A stretch of 64,000 bases of DNA from Candidatus Bipolaricaulota bacterium (GTDB taxonomy: Bacteria > Bipolaricaulota > Bipolaricaulia > Bipolaricaulales > Bipolaricaulaceae). A model generated the notes under the pieces. The model was given only the letters and a program-made list of their open reading frames with translations. It did no database searches and was not told the DNA's origin. The stretch is from NCBI GenBank assembly GCA_025060415.1, contig JANXBT010000003.1, positions 1-64,000 of the forward strand, in the 5' to 3' direction. Shown piece by piece: positions 1 to 8,860 of the stretch (position 1 is the first letter of the stretch; the number at the start of each line of letters is the position of its first letter). A program made the translations under genes and the position numbers.

Positions 1-3000
1 CACGGTGACCGTGGTCGCGCCTTGGGGGGCGAGGACGGGGAGGACCGCCTCCCCGGTGGCATCCCCAGCGATGCGGACCACGACCCCGGCCGGGCTTGCC
101 CCGCAGCCCCCGTTCTCCACGGTGACCCGTACCGTGCCCGGCCGGCAGGCGTTCTCTACAGCCGGGACCACTTCGGTCACCCGTAGGTCCGGGATGTTCC
201 CCTGGAGGTTCACGCAGCGGGTGTTGTTCGTCCCGCTGCACTCGCAGATCGCGTTGTTGTAGTCCGCCTCAATGAGGAGCGACACCGTGCACCCGGGGAG
301 GGCGCAGAGGTTGAAGGGGAAGGTGTGGCTGACGGTGAACGTTTGCTCGCCCTTGGCCGGGATGCTGACCCCGGTGAACGTGGCCGTCCAGGTGTAAAGG
401 ACCGTCCCCGTGCAGCCCGGGCCCTCCCGAAGCACGAACCGCATGGGCACAGGAGCCGTGAGGGGCGCACAGCCCTCGTTCCCCAGGGTCACGGTCCCGG
501 AGATCCGCACCTGGCCGTCCCCGGCGCAGGTGAGGCTGAGGTTCTCCCCCCGCACGGTGAGGTCGGGCGTGGCCCAGGCGAGGTCCGCGCACAGGGCGTT
601 GTTCGTCCCGTCGCACTCGCAGATCGAACCCGTAGGGTCGGCCTCGATGAGGAGGGAGAACGTGCACGCGCCCGTGGCACAGAGATCGATCGGGAAGGTC
701 TGGCTAATCGTGAAGGTCTGCTCCCCCTTGGCCGGGATGTTGACCCCGGTGAGGGTGGTGGTCCAGGAGTAGAGGACGGTCCCCGTGCAGCCGGGCCCGC
801 TGCGGAGGGTGAAGCGCATCGGGACGTTCGCCGTAAGCGGGCTCCCGCAGCCCTCGTTCCCCAGGGTCACCGTGCCAAAGACGCGAGCCTGGCCATCCCC
901 AGCGCAGGAGAGGCTCAGGCTATGCCGGCGCACCGTGAGGTCGGGCAAGGTAATCGTCCAGGCGCGGGAGGCGGAGTTGTTGTCCTCCCGGCACTCGCAG
1001 AGGGCGTTCTCCACGTCCAGGATCACGGCGAAGTTGTAGGGGCACTGGGCACAGGTGACCGGCCAATTGGGGATCGTGATCGTTCGGCTCCCTCCTGGGG
1101 CGATGGGGAGCGTCCCCCCGAAGTCGGCGCTGAAGTACCCGGAGACCGACCAACCGCTTACGGTTTCGATGAGGGTGAGGCGGAAGTCCTGGGCTACGGC
1201 CGCGTCGCCGGCGTTACGGACCGTGATTTGGACGCGCCCGGTGTAGTTCCCGTCCGCGGTGCAGGTGAGGAGGGGAACGATGTCCGTGGAGCTCAGGTAA
1301 ACGTCAGGGATGGTGGCTTGGGCTGTGGCCGTGACCGGCCCGCCGCCGGTGCAGCCTTCGACGGTGTTCGGATCCCCGTCAAAGGGGCCGCAGCCCCACC
1401 AGGCCTGGGCCGTGTTGAGCCGCAGGGAGAGGGAACAGTTGTTCGCAGGCTGGGTCATCCGGACCGTGATCTCCACTGTCCGGGACTCGCCAGGACCCAA
1501 GGGCCCGAACTCCCAACCCCACTTTTGCCCGCCCATGGGGGTTGCCGGCGGGTTCGAGCCCACGTAGACGAGGTTCGCCCCAAGCGTGTCCTCGATCCTG
1601 ACCCAGTCCGCGCTTGCTGTCCCGGTGTTCTGGACCCGGATCTGCCAGGTGGCCGTGCTGTTGGGATCAAAGCAGTTCAACGGAACCGACACCGGGGTCT
1701 TTGCGATCGTGAGGTTGGGAACGGACGGGGCGAGGGCGAAGCTCGCGTCGAACTGGCGCTGGCTCTCAAGGCAGCAGTCGTAGAAGTACACCCTTACGGC
1801 GGCGTTCCCCGGGGTGCGGTAGCAGGCGGCCTGGAGCCCGAACTGGAGCCGGATCGTCCCCCCGGGCGGGATCGCGGGGCAGAGGTTCTCCGCGGGGTTG
1901 CCCGGGTCGTACCAGTAGAGGTAGCCATCCGGCAAGATGTAGGGGTCGAGGGCAGAGACGAACCCCGTGCCGCAGTCCACCTGCGTGGTCCCCGGGACGT
2001 AGGAAAGGCCAGCCGGGAGCCCGATCCGCACGTCGAGGGCCGACGCCGTGGCCGAAGAGGGATTGTGGATCTCCAGGGTCATCGTGGCCGTCCCGCAGGC
2101 GGGGATCTGGGTCGGGCTCAAGCTGGCCAACACGGCGACATTAGGGATGCGCGTGGCCACGAGCTCCTGGAAGACGTAGGTGTCCGTAAGACAGTCCGCG
2201 TCCAGCGTGCAGGAGCTCCCGTCTTCGTTGGTCCCGCAGCCCCACCACGCGCGGACCTGGTTGCGGAGCTCGCCGCACCCCGTTTCCCGGGCGGTGAGGG
2301 TGAGCTGGGCCGTAGCGCCCGGGGGCAGGTTCCGCAGGGCCCAGGTCACGAGGGAGCCCAGGTTACACCCGTTGTCCACCCCGTAGGCCCCGCCGGTCGA
2401 GGAGACGTAGGCGAACCCGCTCCCGAGCTCGTCCTCAACCCATACGTAGGGGATGGGGATTGGGCCGGTGTTCGTGACGTCGATCCGCCACGTGACCGTG
2501 CCCTCGCAGTCGACCGGCCCGTTCCCCGGCGGGGAGACCTGGACTTTTCGGATGGCCAGGCTGGGACGGCGGGCCTCCACCCGGAACGTCCCCACGGGGA
2601 GGCTCCTGGGCTCCCCGCACACGTTCACATAGTCCACGGCCACCTCAAGGTCCCCGCCGGTGAAGTGGCACAGCGCGCGCACCTCGAACTCGATCTCGAG
2701 GGTCTGCCGGGCGCGGAGCTCGGCCAACCCGGGCACCGCGGATTCCGTCCACTCCAAGGTGTATCCGGTCCAGGGGCTTCCGGTGATTGTGGGGTCCGCG
2801 CCCGCCTGCCAGGCCCCGGCGCCCTTCCGCCAGCGGGTGGTGCCGGACACGTACTCCATCCCCGGCGGCAGGGTCTCGCGGACCACCAGGCGGTAGACCG
2901 CGGGATCGCCCGTGTTGCGGATACGGATGAGGGCCGCCTGGCTGGCGCAGGACGGGATGGGGGAAGCGGTGGAGGAGGTGGCGAGGAGCTGGGCGGAGGG

Positions 3001-5856
3001 GACGAGGACGGTGGAGGAATCGTGCACCGGTGGCAAACATTCCTCACCGCCGCAGCCCAAGCCCACGGTGACCTCGTTCCACAGCTCTTGGCAACCCACC
3101 ATGCGCGCGACGAGGGTGATCACGCGCTGTTCCCCGGGGGCCAGGGATGCGATGCGCCAAAGCACGCCGTTCACGTCGTTTCCCAGGCGGTCCTTGTTCG
3201 GCAGCGTCGTGACCCCGCCGGAGGGGGAAACGCTGGAGGAGACGTACTCTAGGCCGGTTCCCAGCCGGTCCTCCACCCAGACCTCATGGGCGTATCCGGA
3301 GCCGCTGTTGACCACGTAGATCGTCCAGGTGAGGGTGTTCTGTGTGGCGTAGACGACCTCCGGCGTCTTGTACACGAAAAGGTAAGAGCTGCGCAGGAAA
3401 AGGGGCGCATCCGATCCGCTAGTGGAACAAGGCCCGCCGCAGCCGTCCTCGTACAGCGCGGTGGCCCGGAGCTCCGTGCCTGGACCGCACCGCTTGCGCA
3501 CCTGGAAGGTCAGCACCGATTGGGCCCCAGCGGGTTGCCCCACGAACGCATCGCCGTACGTCCACTCGTAGTAGTTCGCGTGTTCCGTGGGCACGGTTTC
3601 CACGGGCTGCACGCCGCTCACCTGCACGCTGTCCAGGTCCACGATGTAGTAGTTCGTGTTCTCAAGGCGCAGGACGACGGCGCGCGGGTCGTACGGCGAG
3701 GTCTTCGTGAGGGTGACCGTCACGCTATAGGTCCCGCAAGGGTCGACGAAATCGTCGGGGATGCCCGTCACCGTCACGCTTAGGGAGGGGGTGGTGGCGG
3801 TGATGCGCAGGGTCTCCGTTACCTGGCAGGGCTGGGTGCAGGCGTCGCCCACGGTGCACCCAGGGCCCAAGTCCAAGGTGGTCCAGGTGTAGAACGAAGC
3901 GGAACCCGGGCAGAGGAGCGGGGCCGCGTTCGGGGTGAGCCGGAGTTGGTACGTGATCTCCAGCGTATGCCCCCACACGGGGCGCGCATCCGCGATGCCC
4001 TGCACGACCAACGCGCCGCCCGGGGTGTGGTCCACCACGCTTACCGGGCTTGCGGGAGCGCCGTCGATCGCGATCGCCAGCGTCCCATCCACGTACTCCT
4101 GGGCGTTTGCAGCGTAGGCAGTGAAGGTGAGGTCGGTAAAGTAGATTTCCGGCCCCTCCTCGGCAAAAGTGTAGGTGTGGGTGTACGTGATCACCCCGCA
4201 TTTTTCCTGGACGCTGGGCTCGGCCTGGTGGGAGGAGGTGACCAGCTGATAGCACTCTATGGCGATGGGGAGGGAGCTTGCTGCGGTCAGGGTGCAGCCG
4301 CAGCAATCCTGGGCCGTGGCCGTAGCCGTGAGCGTGGCCACCTGGCCACACCCTGGGGTCCCCGGGGCGCGCAAGGCCAACGTCGTGGAAAAGGGAAGGG
4401 CAGGGGAGGCCGTCCAAGCGATCGTGCCGCCGGTCCCATCGGGGCCAGGAGTCCAGGTCCCTCCGCCCGCGTCCGCCACGGTGAACCCCGGCGGCACGTT
4501 CACCCCCACGGCGATCTCGCTGGTCGCCCCGTTTTCCCCGCAGGTGGCGAGGCCGGAAAAGGCGACGGCGAGGTGGTACTCACCCAGGGTGCAGATGTAG
4601 ACCTCATCCGGACCGGTGAGGCTCACGTTGAGGGCGGGAGGGCCGGCGGGGCCATAGGTCGTGGAAAAGCTCCCAATCTTCACCGGCGGGAAGAACGGCT
4701 CCCCGCAGACGTTCTCGTAAACCGTGCGGCAAATCACGGTCCCGCTGGGGACCACGGTGCACCAATCCCCAGGGTAGGTCACGGTGAAGGTCAGGTTAAA
4801 CGTCCCTCCGGGCGGGATTGGGTTTTCAAGATAGAACCAGCCGTTGTCGTAGGTGGCGCCCGCGCCCACCTCGCTCACCACCAGGGGCCGGCAATCCAGG
4901 AACATGCGCACGTTCCTGGCCTCGCCCTCCCCCACGTTCCTGATGGGGATCACCACCGTCACCCCGTCCCGATCGCAGTAGGGGATCTGGACGTTCGGGG
5001 GCGTCCAGTCGAGGAGCGGCTGTTTGAGGATCAGGCGCACGGAGGCCGAGGCCGTGCCCCCTTGGGCGGCGGTGTCGAAACACACCGTGCCGTCGTCGCA
5101 GCCGAAGCGCACGTCGGCCTTGTTGCTGAGCCCCGTGCAGGCGATGACCTCGGCCTGAAGCTCGATGTGCACGCGCTCCCCAGGGGCGAGGCTTGGGAAC
5201 TCCCAAACGATCACCTGGCCCATGGGGGTTCCCGCGGGAGTGGAACCCACGTACCGGAGCCCGGGGCCGAGCTCGTCGGTCACGACCACGTTGTAGATGG
5301 GGCCAAGCCCCGTGTTCTCCACCACGAGCGTCCAGCTCACGGTATCCCCTACGGCCGCGGAAAGGGTCCCGGGCTCCTTGTAGACCAAGGCGGCCCCGGG
5401 GAGGATTTGGATCGGCTGGGAATCCGTGAGGTAGAGGGGGAGGCCCTCCTCCACGTAGTCGACCTTGGCGCTCAGGGTGCCGGAGAGCGTCCCACAACCC
5501 GTGAGCAGATCAAACCGTAGGATGACCGTCTCCCCCGGCGGGAGCTCGTAGGGGGCCCCCAGGATCTCATTGATGTCCCAGACGAGGTCGAGTCCGGACG
5601 GGGTGGGCTCCGCGGGGACCGTTGCCCCGTCCGGGAGGGTGATCCCCCCGGAGCCCGGGACGTAAGAAAACCCCGCGTTGGGGCGGGTGATCGTGAAGCG
5701 GAGCCCCGTCGCGGTCCGCACGCCGGCGGTGAAGGAGACCGTGTAAGTCCTCGCCTCGCAACGGCCCATCGCCGTGGGCCCGGTGAGGTCGAGGGCCTGT
5801 GCCAGCGCCAACACTGCGCCCATCCCGCACAACGCGGCCAGGGCCACGATCCGCAT
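1..5856 (-). CDS. Giant secreted DUF11/CARDB repeat protein, C-terminus off the left edge
   Basis: The frame is open from an ATG at 5856 to the window edge (1952 codons, no stop). It begins with a signal peptide (MRIVALAALCGMGAVLALAQ). The rest is a chain of Ig-like units. About seven DUF11-type repeats show the hallmark 'LGxGLxYVxS' strand, for example GLRYVGSTPAG, GLEYVSSSVSP and GFAYVSSTGGAY. Towards the left edge come CARDB-like units rich in paired cysteines. A Shine-Dalgarno (GAGGAGGG) sits just before the ATG. Such proteins in other bacteria are surface or S-layer-associated; the role here is inferred. Two long plus-strand frames opposite it are antisense artefacts. The family call is strong; the exact function is unknown. 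Confidence 0.9.
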   Translation of the reverse strand, partial: MRIVALAALCGMGAVLALAQALDLTGPTAMGRCEARTYTVSFTAGVRTATGLRFTITRPNAGFSYVPGSGGITLPDGATVPAEPTPSGLDLVWDINEILGAPYELPPGETVILRFDLLTGCGTLSGTLSAKVDYVEEGLPLYLTDSQPIQILPGAALVYKEPGTLSAAVGDTVSWTLVVENTGLGPIYNVVVTDELGPGLRYVGSTPAGTPMGQVIVWEFPSLAPGERVHIELQAEVIACTGLSNKADVRFGCDDGTVCFDTAAQGGTASASVRLILKQPLLDWTPPNVQIPYCDRDGVTVVIPIRNVGEGEARNVRMFLDCRPLVVSEVGAGATYDNGWFYLENPIPPGGTFNLTFTVTYPGDWCTVVPSGTVICRTVYENVCGEPFFPPVKIGSFSTTYGPAGPPALNVSLTGPDEVYICTLGEYHLAVAFSGLATCGENGATSEIAVGVNVPPGFTVADAGGGTWTPGPDGTGGTIAWTASPALPFSTTLALRAPGTPGCGQVATLTATATAQDCCGCTLTAASSLPIAIECYQLVTSSHQAEPSVQEKCGVITYTHTYTFAEEGPEIYFTDLTFTAYAANAQEYVDGTLAIAIDGAPASPVSVVDHTPGGALVVQGIADARPVWGHTLEITYQLRLTPNAAPLLCPGSASFYTWTTLDLGPGCTVGDACTQPCQVTETLRITATTPSLSVTVTGIPDDFVDPCGTYSVTVTLTKTSPYDPRAVVLRLENTNYYIVDLDSVQVSGVQPVETVPTEHANYYEWTYGDAFVGQPAGAQSVLTFQVRKRCGPGTELRATALYEDGCGGPCSTSGSDAPLFLRSSYLFVYKTPEVVYATQNTLTWTIYVVNSGSGYAHEVWVEDRLGTGLEYVSSSVSPSGGVTTLPNKDRLGNDVNGVLWRIASLAPGEQRVITLVARMVGCQELWNEVTVGLGCGGEECLPPVHDSSTVLVPSAQLLATSSTASPIPSCASQAALIRIRNTGDPAVYRLVVRETLPPGMEYVSGTTRWRKGAGAWQAGADPTITGSPWTGYTLEWTESAVPGLAELRARQTLEIEFEVRALCHFTGGDLEVAVDYVNVCGEPRSLPVGTFRVEARRPSLAIRKVQVSPPGNGPVDCEGTVTWRIDVTNTGPIPIPYVWVEDELGSGFAYVSSTGGAYGVDNGCNLGSLVTWALRNLPPGATAQLTLTARETGCGELRNQVRAWWGCGTNEDGSSCTLDADCLTDTYVFQELVATRIPNVAVLASLSPTQIPACGTATMTLEIHNPSSATASALDVRIGLPAGLSYVPGTTQVDCGTGFVSALDPYILPDGYLYWYDPGNPAENLCPAIPPGGTIRLQFGLQAACYRTPGNAAVRVYFYDCCLESQRQFDASFALAPSVPNLTIAKTPVSVPLNCFDPNSTATWQIRVQNTGTASADWVRIEDTLGANLVYVGSNPPATPMGGQKWGWEFGPLGPGESRTVEITVRMTQPANNCSLSLRLNTAQAWWGCGPFDGDPNTVEGCTGGGPVTATAQATIPDVYLSSTDIVPLLTCTADGNYTGRVQITVRNAGDAAVAQDFRLTLIETVSGWSVSGYFSADFGGTLPIAPGGSRTITIPNWPVTCAQCPYNFAVILDVENALCECREDNNSASRAWTITLPDLTVRRHSLSLSCAGDGQARVFGTVTLGNEGCGSPLTANVPMRFTLRSGPGCTGTVLYSWTTTLTGVNIPAKGEQTFTISQTFPIDLCATGACTFSLLIEADPTGSICECDGTNNALCADLAWATPDLTVRGENLSLTCAGDGQVRISGTVTLGNEGCAPLTAPVPMRFVLREGPGCTGTVLYTWTATFTGVSIPAKGEQTFTVSHTFPFNLCALPGCTVSLLIEADYNNAICECSGTNNTRCVNLQGNIPDLRVTEVVPAVENACRPGTVRVTVENGGCGASPAGVVVRIAGDATGEAVLPVLAPQGATTVTV
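198..948 (-). repeat. Two tandem 375-bp coding repeats (CARDB-like units)
   Basis: Two adjacent units of 125 codons in the giant DUF11 gene are highly similar at both DNA and protein level. The string ccttggccgggatg recurs at 351 and 726, an offset of exactly 375 bases. Both units contain DLTVR near the start, IPAKGEQTFT in the middle and a CECxGTNN motif near the end. The high DNA identity suggests recent duplication. Confidence 0.85.
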
Positions 5857-5939
5857 AAGCACCCTCCTCATCCCTGAACCATTGTGCCAGGGCCTAGCCC
5901 GGCCGAGAAGTCCTCCGAGCCCCAGGGGGCCGCTATTCG

Positions 5940-6218
5940 TTACATGGCGAGGGCGCGTGCGACCACGTAGGCCCCCACACCCAGGAAGAGGAAGCCGGCC
6001 CCAAGCTGCACGTACTTCGTGGGGAGGTAGCACCCCAGCCACCCTCCGAGGAAGGCCCCAAGCAGGCTGACCAGGGAGAGGGCCAGGGCCGCCCCCAGGA
6101 ACACGGGCCAGGGCGCGCGGTGCTGCGCGGCCAAGGCGAACACCGCAAGCTGGGTTTTGTCCCCAAGCTCGGCCAAGAACAGAAGGCCGAAGGTGGTGAG
6201 CACCAACCGCCAATCCAT
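5940..6218 (-). CDS. Half-size UPF0016/GDT1 (TMEM165) family membrane protein
   Basis: This 92-residue, mostly hydrophobic protein has the family signature E-x-G-D-K-(S/T) as ELGDKTQ at residues 17-23. The family moves Mn2+ or Ca2+ across membranes. Typical members have two such halves in about 190-220 residues, and this one has a single half, so it would have to work as a dimer. The start is ATG at 6218 with AGGAGG a few bases upstream. It is transcribed divergently from the MATE gene. The family call is good; the substrate is inferred. Confidence 0.8.
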   Translation of the reverse strand: MDWRLVLTTFGLLFLAELGDKTQLAVFALAAQHRAPWPVFLGAALALSLVSLLGAFLGGWLGCYLPTKYVQLGAGFLFLGVGAYVVARALAM

Positions 6219-6271
6219 CGGAGCCTCCTCTGCGCACGCTATCCAAGCCTTTTCCTTCCCGCAACTGCGGT

Positions 6272-6277
6272 TATACT
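6272..6277 (+). promoter_or_regulatory. -10 element TATACT for the MATE gene
   Basis: TATACT ends 10 bases before the ATG at 6288 and no Shine-Dalgarno follows, so the transcript would be leaderless or nearly so. No convincing -35 is visible. Confidence 0.6.
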
Positions 6278-6287
6278 TAGCGCTCCT

Positions 6288-7688
6288 ATGGATCCCCTAC
6301 AAACGCGCGAGCGTATCCTCAACGGCCCCATCCTGAAGACCCTGGTCCTCCTTGCCTGGCCGGTGATGGTCACCAGCGCCCTCCAGGCCCTGTACAACCT
6401 GGTGGACGCGTTTTGGTTGGGGCGGCTGGGGACGGCGGCGGTGGCCGCCCCCGGCATGGCCTGGCCCATCCTTTTCTTTTTCATGTCCTTCGCCGGCGGG
6501 TTTCAAGCCGCCGGCTCCACCTTCGTGGCCCAGTACTTTGGGGCCGGGGACCGCCGGGGCGCCGAGGCCTCCGCCGGGCAACTCCTGGGCTTCCTAGGGC
6601 TCCTCTCCGTGGCCTTGGGCGCCCTGGGCTACGCCCTCGCCCCCACCGTCCTGCGCCTCATCCGCGCCCCGGCCGAGGTCTTCCCCTACGCCCTCACCTA
6701 CCTGCGCATCGAGTGCCTGGGGCTTCCCATCATGTTCGCGGCCCAGGCCTTCGGCGGCTTCATGGTGGGGTTGGGCCAGACCCGCTTCCTCATGTACATC
6801 AGCGCCTCGTCCCTCCTCCTGAACGCCGTTTTGGATCCGCTGTTCATTTTCGGATGGGGGCCCTTTCCCGCGTGGGGGGTGGCCGGTGCCGCCTGGGCCA
6901 CGGTCCTCTCCCGGGCCGTGGTCGCCGCCATCGGCCTGGCCCTCCTCTTTTCCGGGCGCCGCGGCCTGCGCCTAGCCCCCAGGGATCTGCGGCCCAAGCT
7001 CTCCTTCGTCCTCCCCATCCTGCGGGTGGGCTTGCCCAACGTGCTCGACCAGGCCAGCACCTCCTTGGGCTTCGTGGTGATGATGGGCCTCGTGGCCGGG
7101 TTCGGCACGACCGTGGTGGCGGCCTACACCGTGGGCAACCGCATCATCAACCTGATCAACGTGGTGAGCTGGGGGGCGGGGAGCGCCCTGGTGGCCATGA
7201 TCGGCCAGAACTTGGGTGCGGAGCGGTACGCGCGCGCCGGCCAGGTGGCCCGCCGGGGGATCCTGGCCACGTTCCTGGCCCTGGTGGGCCTCTATGGGGT
7301 CACCCTCCTCCTGCGCCGGCCCCTGTTCGCCCTGTTCGTGCGCGACCCCGCGGTGATCCAGGAGGGCGTTTGGTACATCATGATCTTCGGCATCTCCATC
7401 CCCTTCTTTGGGCTTTTCGATGCGGCGGCCGCGGTGTTCCGGGGCTCCGGGCACACCGTGCCCCCCATGGTCATGGCCCTGGTGCGCCTGTGGGGCCTGC
7501 GCGTGTTCCTTTCCTGGCTCTTCGGCTACCGGCTGGGCTACGGCCCCACGGGGATGTGGGTGGGCATGACCCTGAGCAACGTGCTGGCGGGGGTGGCCCT
7601 GGTGCTGTGGCTCCGCCGGGGCACGTGGAAGCGGCGGGTGGTGCGCACCGCCCCGGCCCTCGGCCCCTCCACCCTGACCCACAAATAG
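6288..7688 (+). CDS. MATE family multidrug efflux transporter
   Basis: The 466-residue polytopic inner-membrane protein has the two-bundle MATE architecture of about 12 hydrophobic segments. MATE proteins export cationic drugs and metabolites using Na+ or H+ gradients. I start it at the ATG at 6288 (MDPLQTRERILNGPILKTL). The N-terminal NGPI...LAWP...LYNLVDAFWLG pattern is typical of the NorM/DinF-like branch, and the frame extending further upstream has no signal. It stands alone, with UPF0016 divergent on its left and the trp operon promoter immediately downstream. The substrate cannot be predicted. Confidence 0.92.
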   Translation: MDPLQTRERILNGPILKTLVLLAWPVMVTSALQALYNLVDAFWLGRLGTAAVAAPGMAWPILFFFMSFAGGFQAAGSTFVAQYFGAGDRRGAEASAGQLLGFLGLLSVALGALGYALAPTVLRLIRAPAEVFPYALTYLRIECLGLPIMFAAQAFGGFMVGLGQTRFLMYISASSLLLNAVLDPLFIFGWGPFPAWGVAGAAWATVLSRAVVAAIGLALLFSGRRGLRLAPRDLRPKLSFVLPILRVGLPNVLDQASTSLGFVVMMGLVAGFGTTVVAAYTVGNRIINLINVVSWGAGSALVAMIGQNLGAERYARAGQVARRGILATFLALVGLYGVTLLLRRPLFALFVRDPAVIQEGVWYIMIFGISIPFFGLFDAAAAVFRGSGHTVPPMVMALVRLWGLRVFLSWLFGYRLGYGPTGMWVGMTLSNVLAGVALVLWLRRGTWKRRVVRTAPALGPSTLTHK

Positions 7689-7692
7689 CCCC

Positions 7693-7720
7693 TTGACAGG
7701 GGGCCGCCGCCCGTTGTACT
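7693..7720 (+). promoter_or_regulatory. Promoter of the trp uptake operon (TTGACA-16-TGTACT)
   Basis: A perfect -35 TTGACA at 7693-7698 is followed after 16 bases by TGTACT at 7715-7720. Transcription would start near 7727, only about 5 bases before the leader-peptide ATG at 7732. Confidence 0.75.
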
Positions 7721-7731
7721 TAGAGCTCGTG

Positions 7732-7806
7732 ATGGCCGAAAGGCTGGTGTGCGGAAAGGAGGTGGTCCGCGGGGCGAAGGCCTACGTGTGGTACTGGTTC
7801 GCATGA
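7732..7806 (+). CDS. Putative Trp/Tyr-rich leader peptide (24 aa)
   Basis: A 24-codon frame starts at ATG 7732 and ends with YVWYWFA and TGA at 7804. It holds two Trp codons (7789-7791 and 7795-7797), two Tyr codons and one Phe codon within seven positions. It lies between a consensus promoter and an intrinsic terminator, directly upstream of a tryptophan-type ABC transporter operon. That is the layout of a transcription-attenuation leader in which the ribosome stalls at Trp codons when charged tRNA-Trp is scarce. The short distance from the predicted start of transcription implies leaderless translation. A strong AAAGGAGG inside it (7755-7762) has no well-placed start codon after it. Translation is inferred, not shown. 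Confidence 0.6.
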   Translation: MAERLVCGKEVVRGAKAYVWYWFA

Positions 7807-7844
7807 GGGCGTGACTCTCTCCTAAAGGGAGGGTCATGCCCGGC
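7807..7844 (+). promoter_or_regulatory. Leader hairpin between the leader-peptide stop and the terminator
   Basis: Bases 7807-7822 pair with 7827-7841 to form a stem of about 15 base pairs with one bulge, two G-U pairs and a TAAA loop. It begins on the base after the leader-peptide TGA, so a ribosome at the Trp codons or at the stop would affect its folding. Confidence 0.6.
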
Positions 7845-7876
7845 ACCGCAAGCCAAGGCTTGCGGTTTTTTGTTTT
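7845..7876 (+). terminator. Intrinsic terminator in the trp operon leader
   Basis: A perfect 10-base inverted repeat (ACCGCAAGCC / GGCTTGCGGT, 7845-7854 and 7857-7866) is followed by a T-rich run to 7876. It lies before the first structural gene, so readthrough must be regulated. AGGCT and TGCGG in the leader (7741-7745 and 7750-7754) copy the two halves of its 3' arm and could pair with its 5' arm as an antiterminator. Confidence 0.8.
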
Positions 7877-7890
7877 ATAAGGGGGTGCGG

Positions 7891-8856
7891 ATGAGGCGTG
7901 TTCTTGTGCTGGGCCTTCTTGCGGTTTTGGGGTGCGCGGGGGCGGCCCGCCCCCTCCTCATCGGGATCACCCAGATCGTGGACCATCCCGCCCTCAACGC
8001 CACCCGCGACGGCATCCTCGAGGGGCTGCGCCGCGCCGGATACGTGGAGGGCAAAAACGTCCAGTTCCTCTTCGCCAACGCCCAGGGCGACTTCTCCGTG
8101 GCCGTCGCCATCGCCCAGGAGTTCCGCGCCCGCGGCGTGGACCTGGTCATCTCCATCACCACCCCCTCCTCCCAGGCCGCCGTCCAGGTGTTCAAGGACA
8201 CCCGCGTGCCCGTGATCTTCTCCGCCGTCACCGACCCCGTGGGCGCGGGGATCGCGGGCTACCCCAACGTGACCGGGGCCTCCGACCTGATCGACGTGCG
8301 CGCCGATGTGGCGCTCCTGCTTAAGCTCATCCCGGGCCTGCGCCGCCTGGGCCAGATCTACAACCCCGGCGAAGCGAACTCCGCCATCCTCACGGAGATG
8401 ACGAAGCGGGCCTGCGCGGAGCTGGGGATCGAGCTCGTCCTTGCGGCCGCCAACAGCACCGCCGAGGTCCCCCTGGCCGCCCAAGCCCTCGTCGGCCGGG
8501 TGGACGCCCTCTACTGCACCACGGACAACACCGTGGCCGCGGCCCTGGACGCGGTGGTGGCCATCTCCAAAGCCCACCGGATCCCCTTCCTCTTCGCCGA
8601 CCCCACGAGCCTGGAGCGGGGGGTCCTCGTCTGCACGGGGTTCGACTACTTCGACCACGGCCTCCTCACCGCCGAGATCGTGGTCCGGGTGCTCCAAGGC
8701 ACGCCGCCCTCGGCCATCCCCTTCGTGCGCCAGGCGGGGACCCAGGTGCTCTTTAACCTCGACGTTGCCGAGGAGATCGGGTTCCGTTTCCCTCCGGAGG
8801 CCAAGGGGCTTGCGACCGTGCTCCTCTTCGGCGGGCGCAGGTTCGTGAGGGAGTGA
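7891..8856 (+). CDS. trpX: ABC transporter substrate-binding lipoprotein, TrpX-like
   Basis: The 321-residue protein belongs to the ABC_sub_bind family (PF04392), whose operons in Gram-positive bacteria import tryptophan (TrpX). The N-terminus is a lipoprotein signal with the lipobox VLGC near residue 14. Family landmarks include ITQIVDHPALNATRDG near the mature start, the YVEGKN segment, and VIFSAVTDPVGAG. I chose the ATG at 7891, which is preceded by GGGGGTG; a TTG at 7870 lies inside the terminator T-run. The permease gene follows 4 bases later. The ligand is probably tryptophan or another aromatic amino acid, based on the leader peptide and trpB2. Confidence 0.88.
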   Translation: MRRVLVLGLLAVLGCAGAARPLLIGITQIVDHPALNATRDGILEGLRRAGYVEGKNVQFLFANAQGDFSVAVAIAQEFRARGVDLVISITTPSSQAAVQVFKDTRVPVIFSAVTDPVGAGIAGYPNVTGASDLIDVRADVALLLKLIPGLRRLGQIYNPGEANSAILTEMTKRACAELGIELVLAAANSTAEVPLAAQALVGRVDALYCTTDNTVAAALDAVVAISKAHRIPFLFADPTSLERGVLVCTGFDYFDHGLLTAEIVVRVLQGTPPSAIPFVRQAGTQVLFNLDVAEEIGFRFPPEAKGLATVLLFGGRRFVRE

Positions 8857-8860
8857 GCCC

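Noticed and set aside
325-5520. Very long plus-strand open frames opposite the DUF11 gene
   Set aside because: Their translations are runs of Gly, Arg and Pro with no domain, while the minus strand gives a coherent signal peptide and Ig repeats. They are antisense artefacts of high GC.
7727-7876. T-box riboswitch ahead of the trp operon
   Set aside because: The leader is only about 150 bases and lacks the T-box sequence and the specifier loop. A Trp-rich leader peptide explains it better.
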